DNA of 21,741 nt, taken from NCBI GenBank assembly GCA_016296985.1, contig JAEDHM010000006.1:1-21741 (forward strand), read 5' to 3'. Made by a program: the position numbers and the translations under genes. Below the pieces are notes generated by a model. It had not been told where the DNA came from. It made no database searches and saw only the letters and a list, made by a program, of their open reading frames with translations. The stretch's first letter is position 1, and each line of letters starts with the position of its first letter. Source of the DNA: Clostridia bacterium. GTDB taxonomy: Bacteria > Bacillota > Clostridia > Christensenellales > CAG-1252. Positions 7,259 to 16,084 of this stretch are shown piece after piece.

Positions 7259-10200
7259 TAGATGTTATCTACGCCTCCGTCAGTATCGTCGTCAGTATCA
7301 CCGAAAGGAGCAACTACAGGATCCCCTGCGTTTGCGCTTACGGAAACTGCGTTTACAGAATTGTGTTGCTTAACACCTGTACCTGCAGGAATAAGTTTTC
7401 CTAAGATGATATTTTCCTTCAAGCCGGTCAAGGGGTCGCACTTACCCTTGATTGCAGCGTCGGTCAAAACTCTGGTAGTTTCTTGGAAGGATGCTGCAGC
7501 AAGGAAGGATTCGCTTGCCAAAGATGCCTTTGTGATACCAAGCAAGGTACGTTTTACGGTTGCAGGTTGTTTTCCTGCTTCGGCAAGTTCTTGGTTTACT
7601 TGTTCCATCTTAACGATATCAACAAGTTCGCCGGGCAAGTATTCGGTATCGCCTTGCTTTTCAATCTTAACCTTTCTCATCATTTGACGGATGATAATTT
7701 CGATATGCTTATCGTTGATTTCAACACCGGAAAGACGGTATGCATCCTTAACTTCTCTCATCAAATAATCTTGTACGCCACGAACACCGCGGGTACGGAG
7801 CAAATCTTGAAGGTTGATTGCGCCTTGTGTCAAAGGAGTACCGGGTTCGACGACGTCGCCGTCGTTTACCAAAATCTTAGAAGTGTAGGAAGGAGCGTAG
7901 TTTTTGGTATCTTTGTCATTGCTGACGGTGATTGTACGACGCTTATCCTTTTCGCTTACAGAAACGGTACCTGCGATATCAGAGATGATTGCTTGGTTTT
8001 TAGGATTACGGCATTCGAAGAGTTCTTCTACTCTGGGCAAACCTTGGGTAATGTCTTCGCTACTTGCAACACCACCGGTGTGGAAGGTTCTCATGGTCAG
8101 CTGAGTACCGGGCTCACCGATTGATTGAGCAGCTATAACGCCAACTGCTTCGCCGATATTTACGTCCAAACCGTTTGCCATGTTCTTTCCGTAACACTTA
8201 GCGCAAATGCCGTTGCCACGTTTACAGGTCAAAACGCTTCTGATTCTAACCTTTGTCAAACCGGCCTTTTCTACTGCGTCGGCGTGCTCTTCGGTCATCA
8301 TAGTGTCGGCAGGAACGATTTCGTTGCCTTCTTTGTCGCAAATTGCTTCGATTGTATATCTTCCGATAAGTCTATCGCGAAGTTTTTCAATCAAATCACC
8401 CTTTACGCCTCTGATTTCGGCAACTTCGATACCACGAGTGTCACCACAGTCGACGGCGCGAATAATGATAGGTTGAGCAACGTCTACCAAACGACGAGTT
8501 AAGTAACCGGATTCCGCAGTCTTCAAAGCGGTATCCGCCAAACCTTTACGACCACCGTGAGAGGAAATGAAGTAGGACAATGCGTCCAAACCTTCGCGGT
8601 AGTTTGCGGTTACGGGCAATTCGATGGTTTTACCTGTAGGGTCACTAACCAAGCCACGCATACCTGCAAGCTGTCTGATCTGGTTCATGTTACCACGGGC
8701 GCCTGAGTGTTCCATCATCTTGATAGGATTGAACTTATCCAAAGAGCCTCTCAAAGCTTCGGTAACTTGATCGGTTGCCTTTGTCCAAATTTCAATTACT
8801 TGACGGCTTCTTTCTTCATTGGTGATAATACCGCGCTCGTAAAGTTTTTGTGTTCTTTCAACCTTTTTATCTGCGTCTGCAATGATACCTGCTTTCGCTT
8901 CGGGGATATGCATATCAAATACGCTTGCCGTGATTGCGCCGATGGTTGAATACTTGTAACCCAAAGCCTTGATGTTGTCCAAAACTCTTGCGGTTTCGGT
9001 GCTACCCTTGTACTTGAAGCATCTTTCAACGATTTGTTGCAATTGTTTCTTGCCAACCAAAAAGTCGATTTCGTAGTCAAGCATATCCAAAGGTGTTTCT
9101 CTCTTTACGTAATGCAAATCTTGAGGAACAGCCTCGTTGAAGATAATTCTACCTACGGTAGTCTTAACTCTCTTGCTGTAAGTTTGTCCATCGATAACCT
9201 TTGTTACTCTTACGTAGATTAAGGATTGCAAATCGACTACCTTGTTGAAGTAAGCCATTTTTGCCTCTTCGGGAGACATAAAGTACTTGCCTTCGCCTTT
9301 GCCGTTTTCCTTGTCGATGGTAAGGTAATAACTACCTAAAACCATGTCCTGAGTGGGAGAAACGATAGGTTTACCGTCAGAAAGTTTCAAGATGTTGTTG
9401 GTGGAAAGCATCAAGAATCTTGCTTCTGCTTGAGCCTCTACTGAAAGAGGTACGTGTACTGCCATTTGGTCACCGTCGAAGTCGGCGTTGAAAGGTCCGC
9501 AAACGAGGGGGTGCAATTTGATTGCTCTACCTTCAACCAAAACGGGCTCGAAAGCTTGGATACCCAAACGGTGCAAAGTAGGAGCACGGTTAAGCAATAC
9601 GGGATGATCTTTGATTACGTCTTCTAAAACGTCCCATACTTCGGGGCGAACTCTTTCAATAAAACGTTTTGCGCTTTTGATATTGGGACAAATTCCTCTG
9701 TCAACCAAAACCTTCATAACGAAGGGCTTGAAAAGTTCGAGAGCCATTTCTTTGGGAAGACCGCATTGGTAAAGTTTAAGTTCGGGACCAACTACGATAA
9801 CGGAACGTCCTGAGTAGTCGACACGCTTACCCAAAAGGTTTTGACGGAAACGACCTTGCTTACCTTTGAGCATTGCAGTCAAGGACTTCAATTCACGGCT
9901 CTTTGATCCATTGTTGCTCTTTGCTCTCTTCGAGTTGTCGATAAGGTTGTCAACTGCAACTTGAAGCATACGCTTTTCGTTTCTGATCATTGCGTCAACG
10001 CTACCGTTTTGCAAGAATTGTTTCAATCTCTTGTTACGGCTGATTACGAAACGATACAAGTCGTTCAAGTCACTGGTTGCATATCTACCACCGTCAAGGG
10101 GTACCATAGGACGAAGTTCGGGAGGCAATACGGGAAGCGCTTCCAAAATCATCCATTCAGGTTTGCTACCTGTTCTCAAGAAAGCTTCGACGATTTCCAA

Positions 10201-10854
10201 TCTCTTGGCGAGTTTCATACGCTTGGGAGCTTGGGCGTTGTCCTTGCTTGTCTTTTGGTCGGCAATGATTGCCGCTCTCAATTCAGCTGCTTCCTTTTCA
10301 AGATTGATTTCCATAAGGAGTTGCTTGATGCTTTCAGCACCCATACCTACCTTGAAAACGGGACCGTAGTCGGCAACTGCTTGAAGTCTTTCTTGTTCGG
10401 TCAAAACTTGCTTTTTGAGCAAGGGAGAAGGACCGGGATCCAAAACTACCCAACTTGCGTAGTAAACGACGTGTTCTAATTCTTTGGGAGGCATATCCAA
10501 AATAGTAGCTATTCTGGAAGGAGTGCCCTTCAAATACCAAAGGTGAGCAACGGGAGAAGCAAGTTCGATATAACCCATTTTTTCACGTCTTACCTTGCTT
10601 TGGGTAACGGTAACGCCACACTTGTCGCAGGTGATACCTTTGTGTCTAATTCTCTTATATTTTCCGCAAGCGCATTCCCAATCCTTTACGGGTCCAAAAA
10701 TCTTTTGGCAGAACAAACCGTCGGGTTCGGGTTTTTGTGTGCGGTAATTTATAGTTTCGGGCTTTGTAACTTCTTGATAGTTTGCCCATTCCCTGATCTT
10801 TTCGGGGGAAGCTAAGCCTATTTTAATGCTGTCAAAGTTGTTAATTTCAAACAT
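7258..10854 (-). CDS. rpoC: DNA-directed RNA polymerase subunit beta'
   Basis: This is the largest core RNA polymerase subunit and carries the catalytic magnesium site. The protein has 1198 residues, typical of Bacillota beta' without large lineage insertions. Landmarks are the N-terminal zinc finger CACGKYKRIRHKG followed by CDKC, the catalytic loop NADFDGD at residues 456-462, the bridge helix/trigger loop region GGRKGLADTALKTAESGYLT, and the second zinc site built from DCGDTRG plus CKRGNGICAKCYG. The C-terminus is a short acidic tail (FGD, a run of Asp, then DNI) resembling that of RpoB. Start at 10854: a full AAGGAGG lies 9 nt upstream and overlaps the rpoB stop, 13 bp away. Neighbours rpoB and metK are in the same operon. 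Confidence 0.99.
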   Translation of the reverse strand: MFEINNFDSIKIGLASPEKIREWANYQEVTKPETINYRTQKPEPDGLFCQKIFGPVKDWECACGKYKRIRHKGITCDKCGVTVTQSKVRREKMGYIELASPVAHLWYLKGTPSRIATILDMPPKELEHVVYYASWVVLDPGPSPLLKKQVLTEQERLQAVADYGPVFKVGMGAESIKQLLMEINLEKEAAELRAAIIADQKTSKDNAQAPKRMKLAKRLEIVEAFLRTGSKPEWMILEALPVLPPELRPMVPLDGGRYATSDLNDLYRFVISRNKRLKQFLQNGSVDAMIRNEKRMLQVAVDNLIDNSKRAKSNNGSKSRELKSLTAMLKGKQGRFRQNLLGKRVDYSGRSVIVVGPELKLYQCGLPKEMALELFKPFVMKVLVDRGICPNIKSAKRFIERVRPEVWDVLEDVIKDHPVLLNRAPTLHRLGIQAFEPVLVEGRAIKLHPLVCGPFNADFDGDQMAVHVPLSVEAQAEARFLMLSTNNILKLSDGKPIVSPTQDMVLGSYYLTIDKENGKGEGKYFMSPEEAKMAYFNKVVDLQSLIYVRVTKVIDGQTYSKRVKTTVGRIIFNEAVPQDLHYVKRETPLDMLDYEIDFLVGKKQLQQIVERCFKYKGSTETARVLDNIKALGYKYSTIGAITASVFDMHIPEAKAGIIADADKKVERTQKLYERGIITNEERSRQVIEIWTKATDQVTEALRGSLDKFNPIKMMEHSGARGNMNQIRQLAGMRGLVSDPTGKTIELPVTANYREGLDALSYFISSHGGRKGLADTALKTAESGYLTRRLVDVAQPIIIRAVDCGDTRGIEVAEIRGVKGDLIEKLRDRLIGRYTIEAICDKEGNEIVPADTMMTEEHADAVEKAGLTKVRIRSVLTCKRGNGICAKCYGKNMANGLDVNIGEAVGVIAAQSIGEPGTQLTMRTFHTGGVASSEDITQGLPRVEELFECRNPKNQAIISDIAGTVSVSEKDKRRTITVSNDKDTKNYAPSYTSKILVNDGDVVEPGTPLTQGAINLQDLLRTRGVRGVQDYLMREVKDAYRLSGVEINDKHIEIIIRQMMRKVKIEKQGDTEYLPGELVDIVKMEQVNQELAEAGKQPATVKRTLLGITKASLASESFLAAASFQETTRVLTDAAIKGKCDPLTGLKENIILGKLIPAGTGVKQHNSVNAVSVSANAGDPVVAPFGDTDDDTDGGVDNI

Positions 10855-10867
10855 TGTTCAAGCCTCC

Positions 10868-13800
10868 TTAAATGTTATCATCGTCGTCATCGCCAAACAA
10901 GTTGCCGATTTCTGTTGCAAAGTCGTCGCCGAAGGGAGAATCGCTGAAGGGGCTGTCTACCTCGTCGTCGCCACCAAAGATGTCGGGAATTGTATCGGTG
11001 ATATCAATCATTTCGGTTGCGTTCTTGCTTTCTTCGTGATCAATCGCAACTTCTTCGATTGTGTCGGGAATTTCTTCGTTGTTTTCGGAAAGAGGACGGA
11101 TGTCAAGCGCCAAACTTCTCATTTCACGAACCAAAACCTTGAAGGATTCGGGAATACCGGGTTCGCTGATGTTTTGACCTTTTGTGATAGATGCATAAGC
11201 GTTTTCACGGCCCTTAACGTCGTCTGACTTAACGGTAAGCATTTCTTGCAATACGTTTGCAGCGCCGTAGGCTTCGATTGCCCAAACTTCCATTTCGCCC
11301 AAACGTTGTCCGCCGAACTTAGCCTTACCGCCCAAAGGTTGTTGGGTAACAAGACTATAGGAGCCGGTAGAACGAGCGTGGATTTTGTCGTCAACCAAGT
11401 GGATAAGCTTAAGCATATATTGATAACCAACGGTAACCTTATTTTCGAAGGGCTCGCCGGTACGTCCGTCGTAAAGTTGAACTTTACCGTCGGCAGGCAA
11501 GTTGTTTTCGATAAGGAGTTGTTGGATTTCGCTTTCTTTCGCGCCGTCGAATACGGGGGTTTCAATCTTCCAACCGAGCATGTTGCAAACCAATCCCAAG
11601 TGAACTTCCAATACCTGACCGATGTTCATACGGGAAGGAACGCCCAAGGGGTTGAGAACGATTTGCAAAGGTGTACCGTCTGCCATAAAGGGCATGTCCG
11701 CTTTGGGTAACACACGGCTTACAACACCCTTGTTACCGTGACGTCCTGCCATCTTGTCGCCTATACCGATCTTACGTTTTTGAGCGATATAAACTCTGAC
11801 AAGCTTGTTGATACCTGCAGGAAGGTCGGGCTTGTTAGCCTTGGTGAATATCTTAACGTCAACTACAACACCGTGTTCACCGTGAGGAACGGTCAAGGAA
11901 ACGTCACGAACGTCACGGGATTTTTCACCGAAAATTGAACGGAGCAATCTTTCTTCGGGGGTGGGATCGGTTTCGCCCTTAGGAGCAACCTTACCAACCA
12001 AGATGTCACCGGAACGAACTTCGGCGCCGATACGGATAATACCGTTTTCGTCCAAGTCCTTGAGCATATCTTCACTTCTGTTGGGAATATCGCGAGTAAT
12101 TTCTTCGTCGCCCAACTTGGTGCTTCTTGCTTCGGTGTCGTGGGTACCAATGTGGATAGAGGTAAATACGTCGTCTTGTACAAGTTCTTCACTCAACAAA
12201 ATAGCGTCTTCGTAGTTGTAACCTTCCCAAGTCATATAACCGATGAGAATGTTGCGACCCAATGCCAATTCGCCGTTTTGTGTTGCGGGACCGTCAGCCA
12301 AAACCTCCCCTTTCTTAACCCTTTGTCCAACCTTTACGATAGGACGTTGGTTGATACAGGTTTCGTGGTTTGAACGATCAAACTTCATAAGGTTGTAGGT
12401 CTTTACTGTTTCGCCTTCAACTGTTATGTAGTCTGCGCTTACGTGAGTAACGATACCGTCCATGTCGGAAAGTACCATGACACCGCTATCCCTAGCGATT
12501 TTAGATTCGATACCTGTTCCTACGATAGGAGCCTCGGGTCTTACGAGAGGAACGGCCTGTCTTTGCATGTTTGATCCCATCAACGCACGGTTGGTGTCGT
12601 CGTTTTCAAGGAAGGGAATCAAGGAGGTTGCAACGGATACCAACTGCTTAGGAGAAACGTCGAGATAGTCAACGAGTTCTCTGCGAACACGGCGAATGTC
12701 GTCACGGATACGGCAAGCGACCATTTCGTTGGCAAGTCTTCCGTCTTCACCGATGGGTTCGGTTGCTTGAGCGATAACAAACTTATCTTCAGCGTCAGCG
12801 GTGAAATATTCGATTTCGTCGGTTACGATTCCGGTAGCCTTGTCAATTCTTCTGTAAGGAGTTTCGATAAAGCCGTACTCGTTTACCTTACTGTAGGTAG
12901 AGAGAGAGGAAATCAAACCGATGTTTTGTCCTTCGGGAGTTTCGATAGGACAAAGTCTTCCGTAGTGAGAATAGTGAACGTCACGAACTTCCATACCTGC
13001 ACGCTCTCTGTTCAAACCGCCGGGGCCCAATGCGGACAACTTACGTTTGTGGGTAAGTTCGGCGATGGGGTTTTGTTGGTCCATGAACTGAGAAAGCTGG
13101 GCGCTGTTGAAAAACTCTTTAACCTTTGCGGTAACGGGTTTTGTGTTGATGAACTTTTTGATTTCTGCATCGTCGGCAGAAGTAGTGTTCATCTTTTCAA
13201 CGATTTGACGTTCCATGTTTTGGAAGCCCTTTCTTACTTCGTGTTGGAGCAATTCGCCAACTGCCCTTACACGACGGTTGCTCAAGTGGTCGATATTGTC
13301 CAAACTACCAACACCGTGTGCCAAAGCAAGGTTGTAGTTTACGATAGATACGATATCGTCCATGCGGATTTGACGGCAAACCAATTTGTCAACGTTTTCC
13401 TTGATTGCTTCAAGTTTATCTTCAACGCTGTCAACGCCGTTCAAAACTTCCATAAGGGTAGGATAGTGTACCATTTCCAAGATACCCAAATCCTTGGGCT
13501 CAACGTCGATACCCATATCGGCGAGAACAACTTTCAAATCAACGGCGCCGTTACCGATAATCTTAACGGAAGTGCCGTCTTCGCCTACTACGTACGCTTC
13601 GTTGATACCTTTGTTTTGAATAGCAAGAGCCTCGTCATAAGTAACGGAAGAGCCTTTTTGTGCCAAAACTTCGCCGGTGTCGGGATCAATGATATCTTCA
13701 GCAAGTTGCTTTTCGGCAATACGACCGCCAAGACCTAACTTCTTGTTGTACTTGTTACGGCCAACGCGAGAAAGATCGTAACGCTTCTTTTCATAGAAGA

Positions 13801-14602
13801 TGCCGGGGATGTTTGCTTCAACGCCTTCAACGGTGATAACTTCGCCGTTTTTAATGTTGCGGTAAAGTTCAACCTTAGCGCCTTGCAAAGTACGCTCGCT
13901 GTCCTTGTCCTTTTCCATTGTCTTGATAAGCATAGGATCTTCGCCGAAAACACCGGTCATATCGCTGTCTTCTACCAAGCCCAAAGCTCTCAATAACAAA
14001 GTTGCGGTGATTTTCTTTTTGCGGTCAACGTGAACGTATAAAATACCGTTTGCGTCGTGTTCAAACTCTAACCAAGCGCCGTTTTTGGGGATTACGGTAG
14101 TCTTAAATTGAGGGTCGCCGTTTTTGTCAAACTCGCGCTCGCAATAGACGCCGGGGCTTCTGACCAATTGGCTGACGATAACACGTTCTGCGCCGTTGAT
14201 AACGAAAGAACCGGTTTCCGTCATAAGAGGGAAGTCGCCCATAAAGATTTCGTCTTCTTTGATCATGTCTTCTTTTTCACGCAAAGTGAGACGAACTTTT
14301 ACCTTAAGGGGTGCGCTATAAGTAGTCAATCTTTCGCTTTTACACTCTCTTGCGGTAAACTTGGGGGTTTCAAACTTAAAGTCGCCAAACTCTAAAACAA
14401 AACGTTCTTGTCCACTGCTGGTGCGTTGAACTATGGGAGAAAACTCGTCCAATAATTCTCTTACGCCTTCGGTCAAAAACTTTTTGTAAGAGTTGATTTG
14501 TAATTCCATCAAATAAGGCAAATCTAAAATTTGTCTTGTCTTGGAAAAACTTTTGCGCTCTACGTTGCCGTACATAACGTTGTGAACCATTTGTTGAGAC
14601 AT
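10868..14602 (-). CDS. rpoB: DNA-directed RNA polymerase subunit beta
   Basis: The 1244-residue beta subunit forms one side of the RNA polymerase active-site cleft and the rifampicin pocket. The rifampicin region is intact: SQFMDQQNP begins around residue 505 and the usual resistance positions carry the sensitive residues (Asp508, His518, Ser523, Leu525 by alignment to Escherichia coli 516, 526, 531, 533). Further conserved blocks are GPGGLNRERAG, IETPEGQNIGLI, GDKMAGRHGNKGVV and the C-terminal GGKAKFGGQRLGEMEVWA clamp-facing segment. The last about 70 residues are an acidic, low-complexity tail ending in an Asp run and DNI. The ATG at 14602 follows AAAGGAG at a good distance. It is the first gene of its operon; rplJ and rplL, which usually precede rpoB, are absent from the 560 bp upstream. 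Confidence 0.99.
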   Translation of the reverse strand: MSQQMVHNVMYGNVERKSFSKTRQILDLPYLMELQINSYKKFLTEGVRELLDEFSPIVQRTSSGQERFVLEFGDFKFETPKFTARECKSERLTTYSAPLKVKVRLTLREKEDMIKEDEIFMGDFPLMTETGSFVINGAERVIVSQLVRSPGVYCEREFDKNGDPQFKTTVIPKNGAWLEFEHDANGILYVHVDRKKKITATLLLRALGLVEDSDMTGVFGEDPMLIKTMEKDKDSERTLQGAKVELYRNIKNGEVITVEGVEANIPGIFYEKKRYDLSRVGRNKYNKKLGLGGRIAEKQLAEDIIDPDTGEVLAQKGSSVTYDEALAIQNKGINEAYVVGEDGTSVKIIGNGAVDLKVVLADMGIDVEPKDLGILEMVHYPTLMEVLNGVDSVEDKLEAIKENVDKLVCRQIRMDDIVSIVNYNLALAHGVGSLDNIDHLSNRRVRAVGELLQHEVRKGFQNMERQIVEKMNTTSADDAEIKKFINTKPVTAKVKEFFNSAQLSQFMDQQNPIAELTHKRKLSALGPGGLNRERAGMEVRDVHYSHYGRLCPIETPEGQNIGLISSLSTYSKVNEYGFIETPYRRIDKATGIVTDEIEYFTADAEDKFVIAQATEPIGEDGRLANEMVACRIRDDIRRVRRELVDYLDVSPKQLVSVATSLIPFLENDDTNRALMGSNMQRQAVPLVRPEAPIVGTGIESKIARDSGVMVLSDMDGIVTHVSADYITVEGETVKTYNLMKFDRSNHETCINQRPIVKVGQRVKKGEVLADGPATQNGELALGRNILIGYMTWEGYNYEDAILLSEELVQDDVFTSIHIGTHDTEARSTKLGDEEITRDIPNRSEDMLKDLDENGIIRIGAEVRSGDILVGKVAPKGETDPTPEERLLRSIFGEKSRDVRDVSLTVPHGEHGVVVDVKIFTKANKPDLPAGINKLVRVYIAQKRKIGIGDKMAGRHGNKGVVSRVLPKADMPFMADGTPLQIVLNPLGVPSRMNIGQVLEVHLGLVCNMLGWKIETPVFDGAKESEIQQLLIENNLPADGKVQLYDGRTGEPFENKVTVGYQYMLKLIHLVDDKIHARSTGSYSLVTQQPLGGKAKFGGQRLGEMEVWAIEAYGAANVLQEMLTVKSDDVKGRENAYASITKGQNISEPGIPESFKVLVREMRSLALDIRPLSENNEEIPDTIEEVAIDHEESKNATEMIDITDTIPDIFGGDDEVDSPFSDSPFGDDFATEIGNLFGDDDDDNI

Positions 14603-14689
14603 TATTTCACGCTCCTTTCAAGGGTTTTACCCTGTAATTTCCTAAAATAAGCTTATTTACACGTGTGCGCGCAAAGATAAGCACTGTAT
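14603..14689 (-). promoter_or_regulatory. rpoB 5' leader with small palindromes
   Basis: The predicted leader of about 80 nt holds ACACGTGT (8-bp palindrome), the perfect 14-bp palindrome AAATAAGCTTATTT (14645-14658), and an AGGGT-aaa-ACCCT hairpin directly before the ribosome-binding site. These could shape translation or stability of the rpoBC message. No known leader family is recognised. Confidence 0.4.
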
Positions 14690-14718
14690 ATAATAATTAA
14701 AGAATAGCAAGCTGTCAA
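14690..14718 (-). promoter_or_regulatory. rpoB operon promoter
   Basis: On the minus strand a perfect TTGACA (14718-14713) is followed after 17 bp by TATTAT (14695-14690). The predicted start is near 14683. It is the only strong promoter seen for the rpoB-rpoC-metK-recD2-comF-lipoprotein unit. Confidence 0.8.
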
Positions 14719-15060
14719 CGGTTTTAACACTCAAATTTATACATTAAATTTTAACTAAATTTTGATTATTTTTTAAATAATTTTTTCAAAAATACAAAAA
14801 ACCGTGTAAAATAGTTGTTTTTTGTTGAAAAACCAACCTTTGAAAACGAGTTGAAAAGGAAGAAAAATCAAGGCGTTTCTAAAGCAAAAAAAGAACTGTT
14901 CCCCTCTTTTTTCACCTCGAAATCGCCTGTTATAACAATATATATTGTAGCGCATATACGCGCGCACGTAATACTATGCGGAAAATTAACGCTTTAAATA
15001 AGCGTACGCTGTAATGAAAATTTATCTGATGCCGAAGTTGCGCCGAAAAGCATCCGTATC
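14719..15060. other. AT-rich gene-free stretch between the two minus-strand operons
   Basis: No reading frame here has a ribosome-binding site or a recognisable product. The stretch is rich in A and T runs. It contains a perfect 14-bp palindrome ACAATATATATTGT (14935-14948) beside an alternating GCGC/ATAT tract, and a 12-mer TGTAAAATAGTT (14805-14816) that recurs in the proS promoter dyad. These may be regulator sites upstream of rpoB or nothing at all. Confidence 0.4.
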
Positions 15061-15095
15061 CTAACAAAAAGCAAGGGTAAAAAATTTCCCCTTGC
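15061..15095 (-). terminator. Terminator of the pepV-yqeY operon
   Basis: On the minus strand GCAAGGG (15095-15089) pairs perfectly with CCCTTGC (15077-15071) over an 11-nt A/T loop and is followed by TTTTTGTT. It lies about 70 bp past the yqeY stop. This is a standard intrinsic terminator; in the plus direction the U-tract is much weaker. Confidence 0.8.
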
Positions 15096-15163
15096 CTATC
15101 TTTTGTCATTAGGACGTTTTTTTGATTTGATATTCTCTCGACAAATTGAGATTTTTACTGTGT

Positions 15164-15586
15164 TTATAGATTTCTCAATATGGTATTTACCATTTTCATA
15201 TCTACTTTGCCGGCGTAATTTGCCTTAAAGTGTTTCATAACCGAAGGCACGCTTTTGTCTTCAAGGGAAAGGATTATTGCCCTAACCTCTTCCTCGCTCA
15301 AAAGCTTGGGAAGATACTTTTTCAAAACTTCAAGTTGGGCGTTTAGGGCTTCAACGTTTTCAGTCCTGCCTGCTTTTGCATAGCCTTCACGTTCTTCAAT
15401 CAACTCTTTCTCCGCCTTTTGGATTATGGTGTTGATATCCGCTTCGCTCAACTCCTCCCCTTTTGCACGTTTATCTATGGTTGCGGTCATAATCTTTGTG
15501 ATAACAACCTCTAAAGCGGAAACCGCCGCCCTATTCTTTTCCTTCATTGCAGTAATTTTTTCCTTTTTGAAAAATGCAAGATCCAT
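15164..15586 (-). CDS. yqeY: GatB/YqeY domain protein
   Basis: The 140-residue protein matches the YqeY family in length and pattern: a helical protein resembling the C-terminal tRNA-interacting domain of GatB, the amidotransferase subunit. Recognisable parts are the N-terminal MKEKNRAAVSALEVV helix, the charged middle stretch GEELSEADINTIIQKAEKE, LEVLKKYLPKLLSEEEV, and the C-terminal GKVDMKMVNTILRN. Its cellular role is not settled; an action on tRNA or aminoacylation is inferred from homology. The ATG at 15586 is preceded by AAAGGAG at good spacing. It is the last gene of a three-gene operon, 13 bp after an uncharacterised gene, and a terminator follows. Confidence 0.88.
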   Translation of the reverse strand: MDLAFFKKEKITAMKEKNRAAVSALEVVITKIMTATIDKRAKGEELSEADINTIIQKAEKELIEEREGYAKAGRTENVEALNAQLEVLKKYLPKLLSEEEVRAIILSLEDKSVPSVMKHFKANYAGKVDMKMVNTILRNL

Positions 15587-15599
15587 AATAATTCTCCTT

Positions 15600-16076
15600 T
15601 TATTTCTTTCTTATTGAATTAACCGAATTGACAAAACCATTGGGGGTATTGTTGCTTGTCATAGCAAGGTGGATATGACGGAATTTTCCCGACTCATCCT
15701 TTTCCCACTTGGCAAGTTCCCACAATATACCACCGATTTTAGGCGCAAAGGTACGTTCGAAAACGTAGTATTGCATATTTTCCTCAAGGGTGATGCCTAT
15801 ATACAAAACCTCTTTTTCTTCCTCAGGCGGAGGCATGGTGATTACCATAAGAGGAGTTTTGTCTTCAAGTATAACTCGGGTTACCCACACTTCTCCCTCG
15901 CTTTTTCCAATAAGGGTAGAATCCGCCTTATGCTTTTGCCACAAAGAGGAAAGAAAAATTCTCGCCTTTTCGATATCCGCGCCCAAGACAGTCAAAAAAC
16001 TGTCCTTATGTTTGAAAACTACCTCACGGACAACGAGATGGGAAAACATAAAGTTGTAGGTATTTTTTTCCGCCAT
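15600..16076 (-). CDS. Uncharacterised 158-aa protein
   Basis: I do not recognise a family. The sequence is soluble and mixed alpha/beta, with no signal peptide, membrane helix or cysteine motif. It has an acidic-proline segment PPPEEEKE near residues 82-89, followed by strand-like VLYIGITLEE and YYVFERTFAP. The last 25 residues are Ser/Asn/Thr-rich and may be flexible. The gene is clearly real: GGAG stands 5 nt before the ATG, it lies 8 bp after pepV and 13 bp before yqeY, and its codon use matches its neighbours. Operon position suggests co-expression with a dipeptidase, but no function follows from that. Confidence 0.7.
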   Translation of the reverse strand: MAEKNTYNFMFSHLVVREVVFKHKDSFLTVLGADIEKARIFLSSLWQKHKADSTLIGKSEGEVWVTRVILEDKTPLMVITMPPPEEEKEVLYIGITLEENMQYYVFERTFAPKIGGILWELAKWEKDESGKFRHIHLAMTSNNTPNGFVNSVNSIRKK

Positions 16077-16084
16077 ACGTTCTC

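Noticed and set aside
7259..7330. SAM riboswitch in front of metK
   Set aside because: metK starts inside the rpoC stop codon, so the upstream sequence is rpoC coding sequence with no leader.
14935..14975. Second minus-strand promoter upstream of rpoB (TTACGT, 16 bp, TACAAT)
   Set aside because: The -35 match is poor and the boxes fall in an alternating GCGC/ATAT tract that gives chance matches.
14773..14997. Two overlapping open frames of about 60 codons on opposite strands between rpoB and yqeY
   Set aside because: They need GTG/TTG starts without Shine-Dalgarno sites, have low-complexity Phe/Lys-rich products, and lie in AT-rich intergenic DNA.
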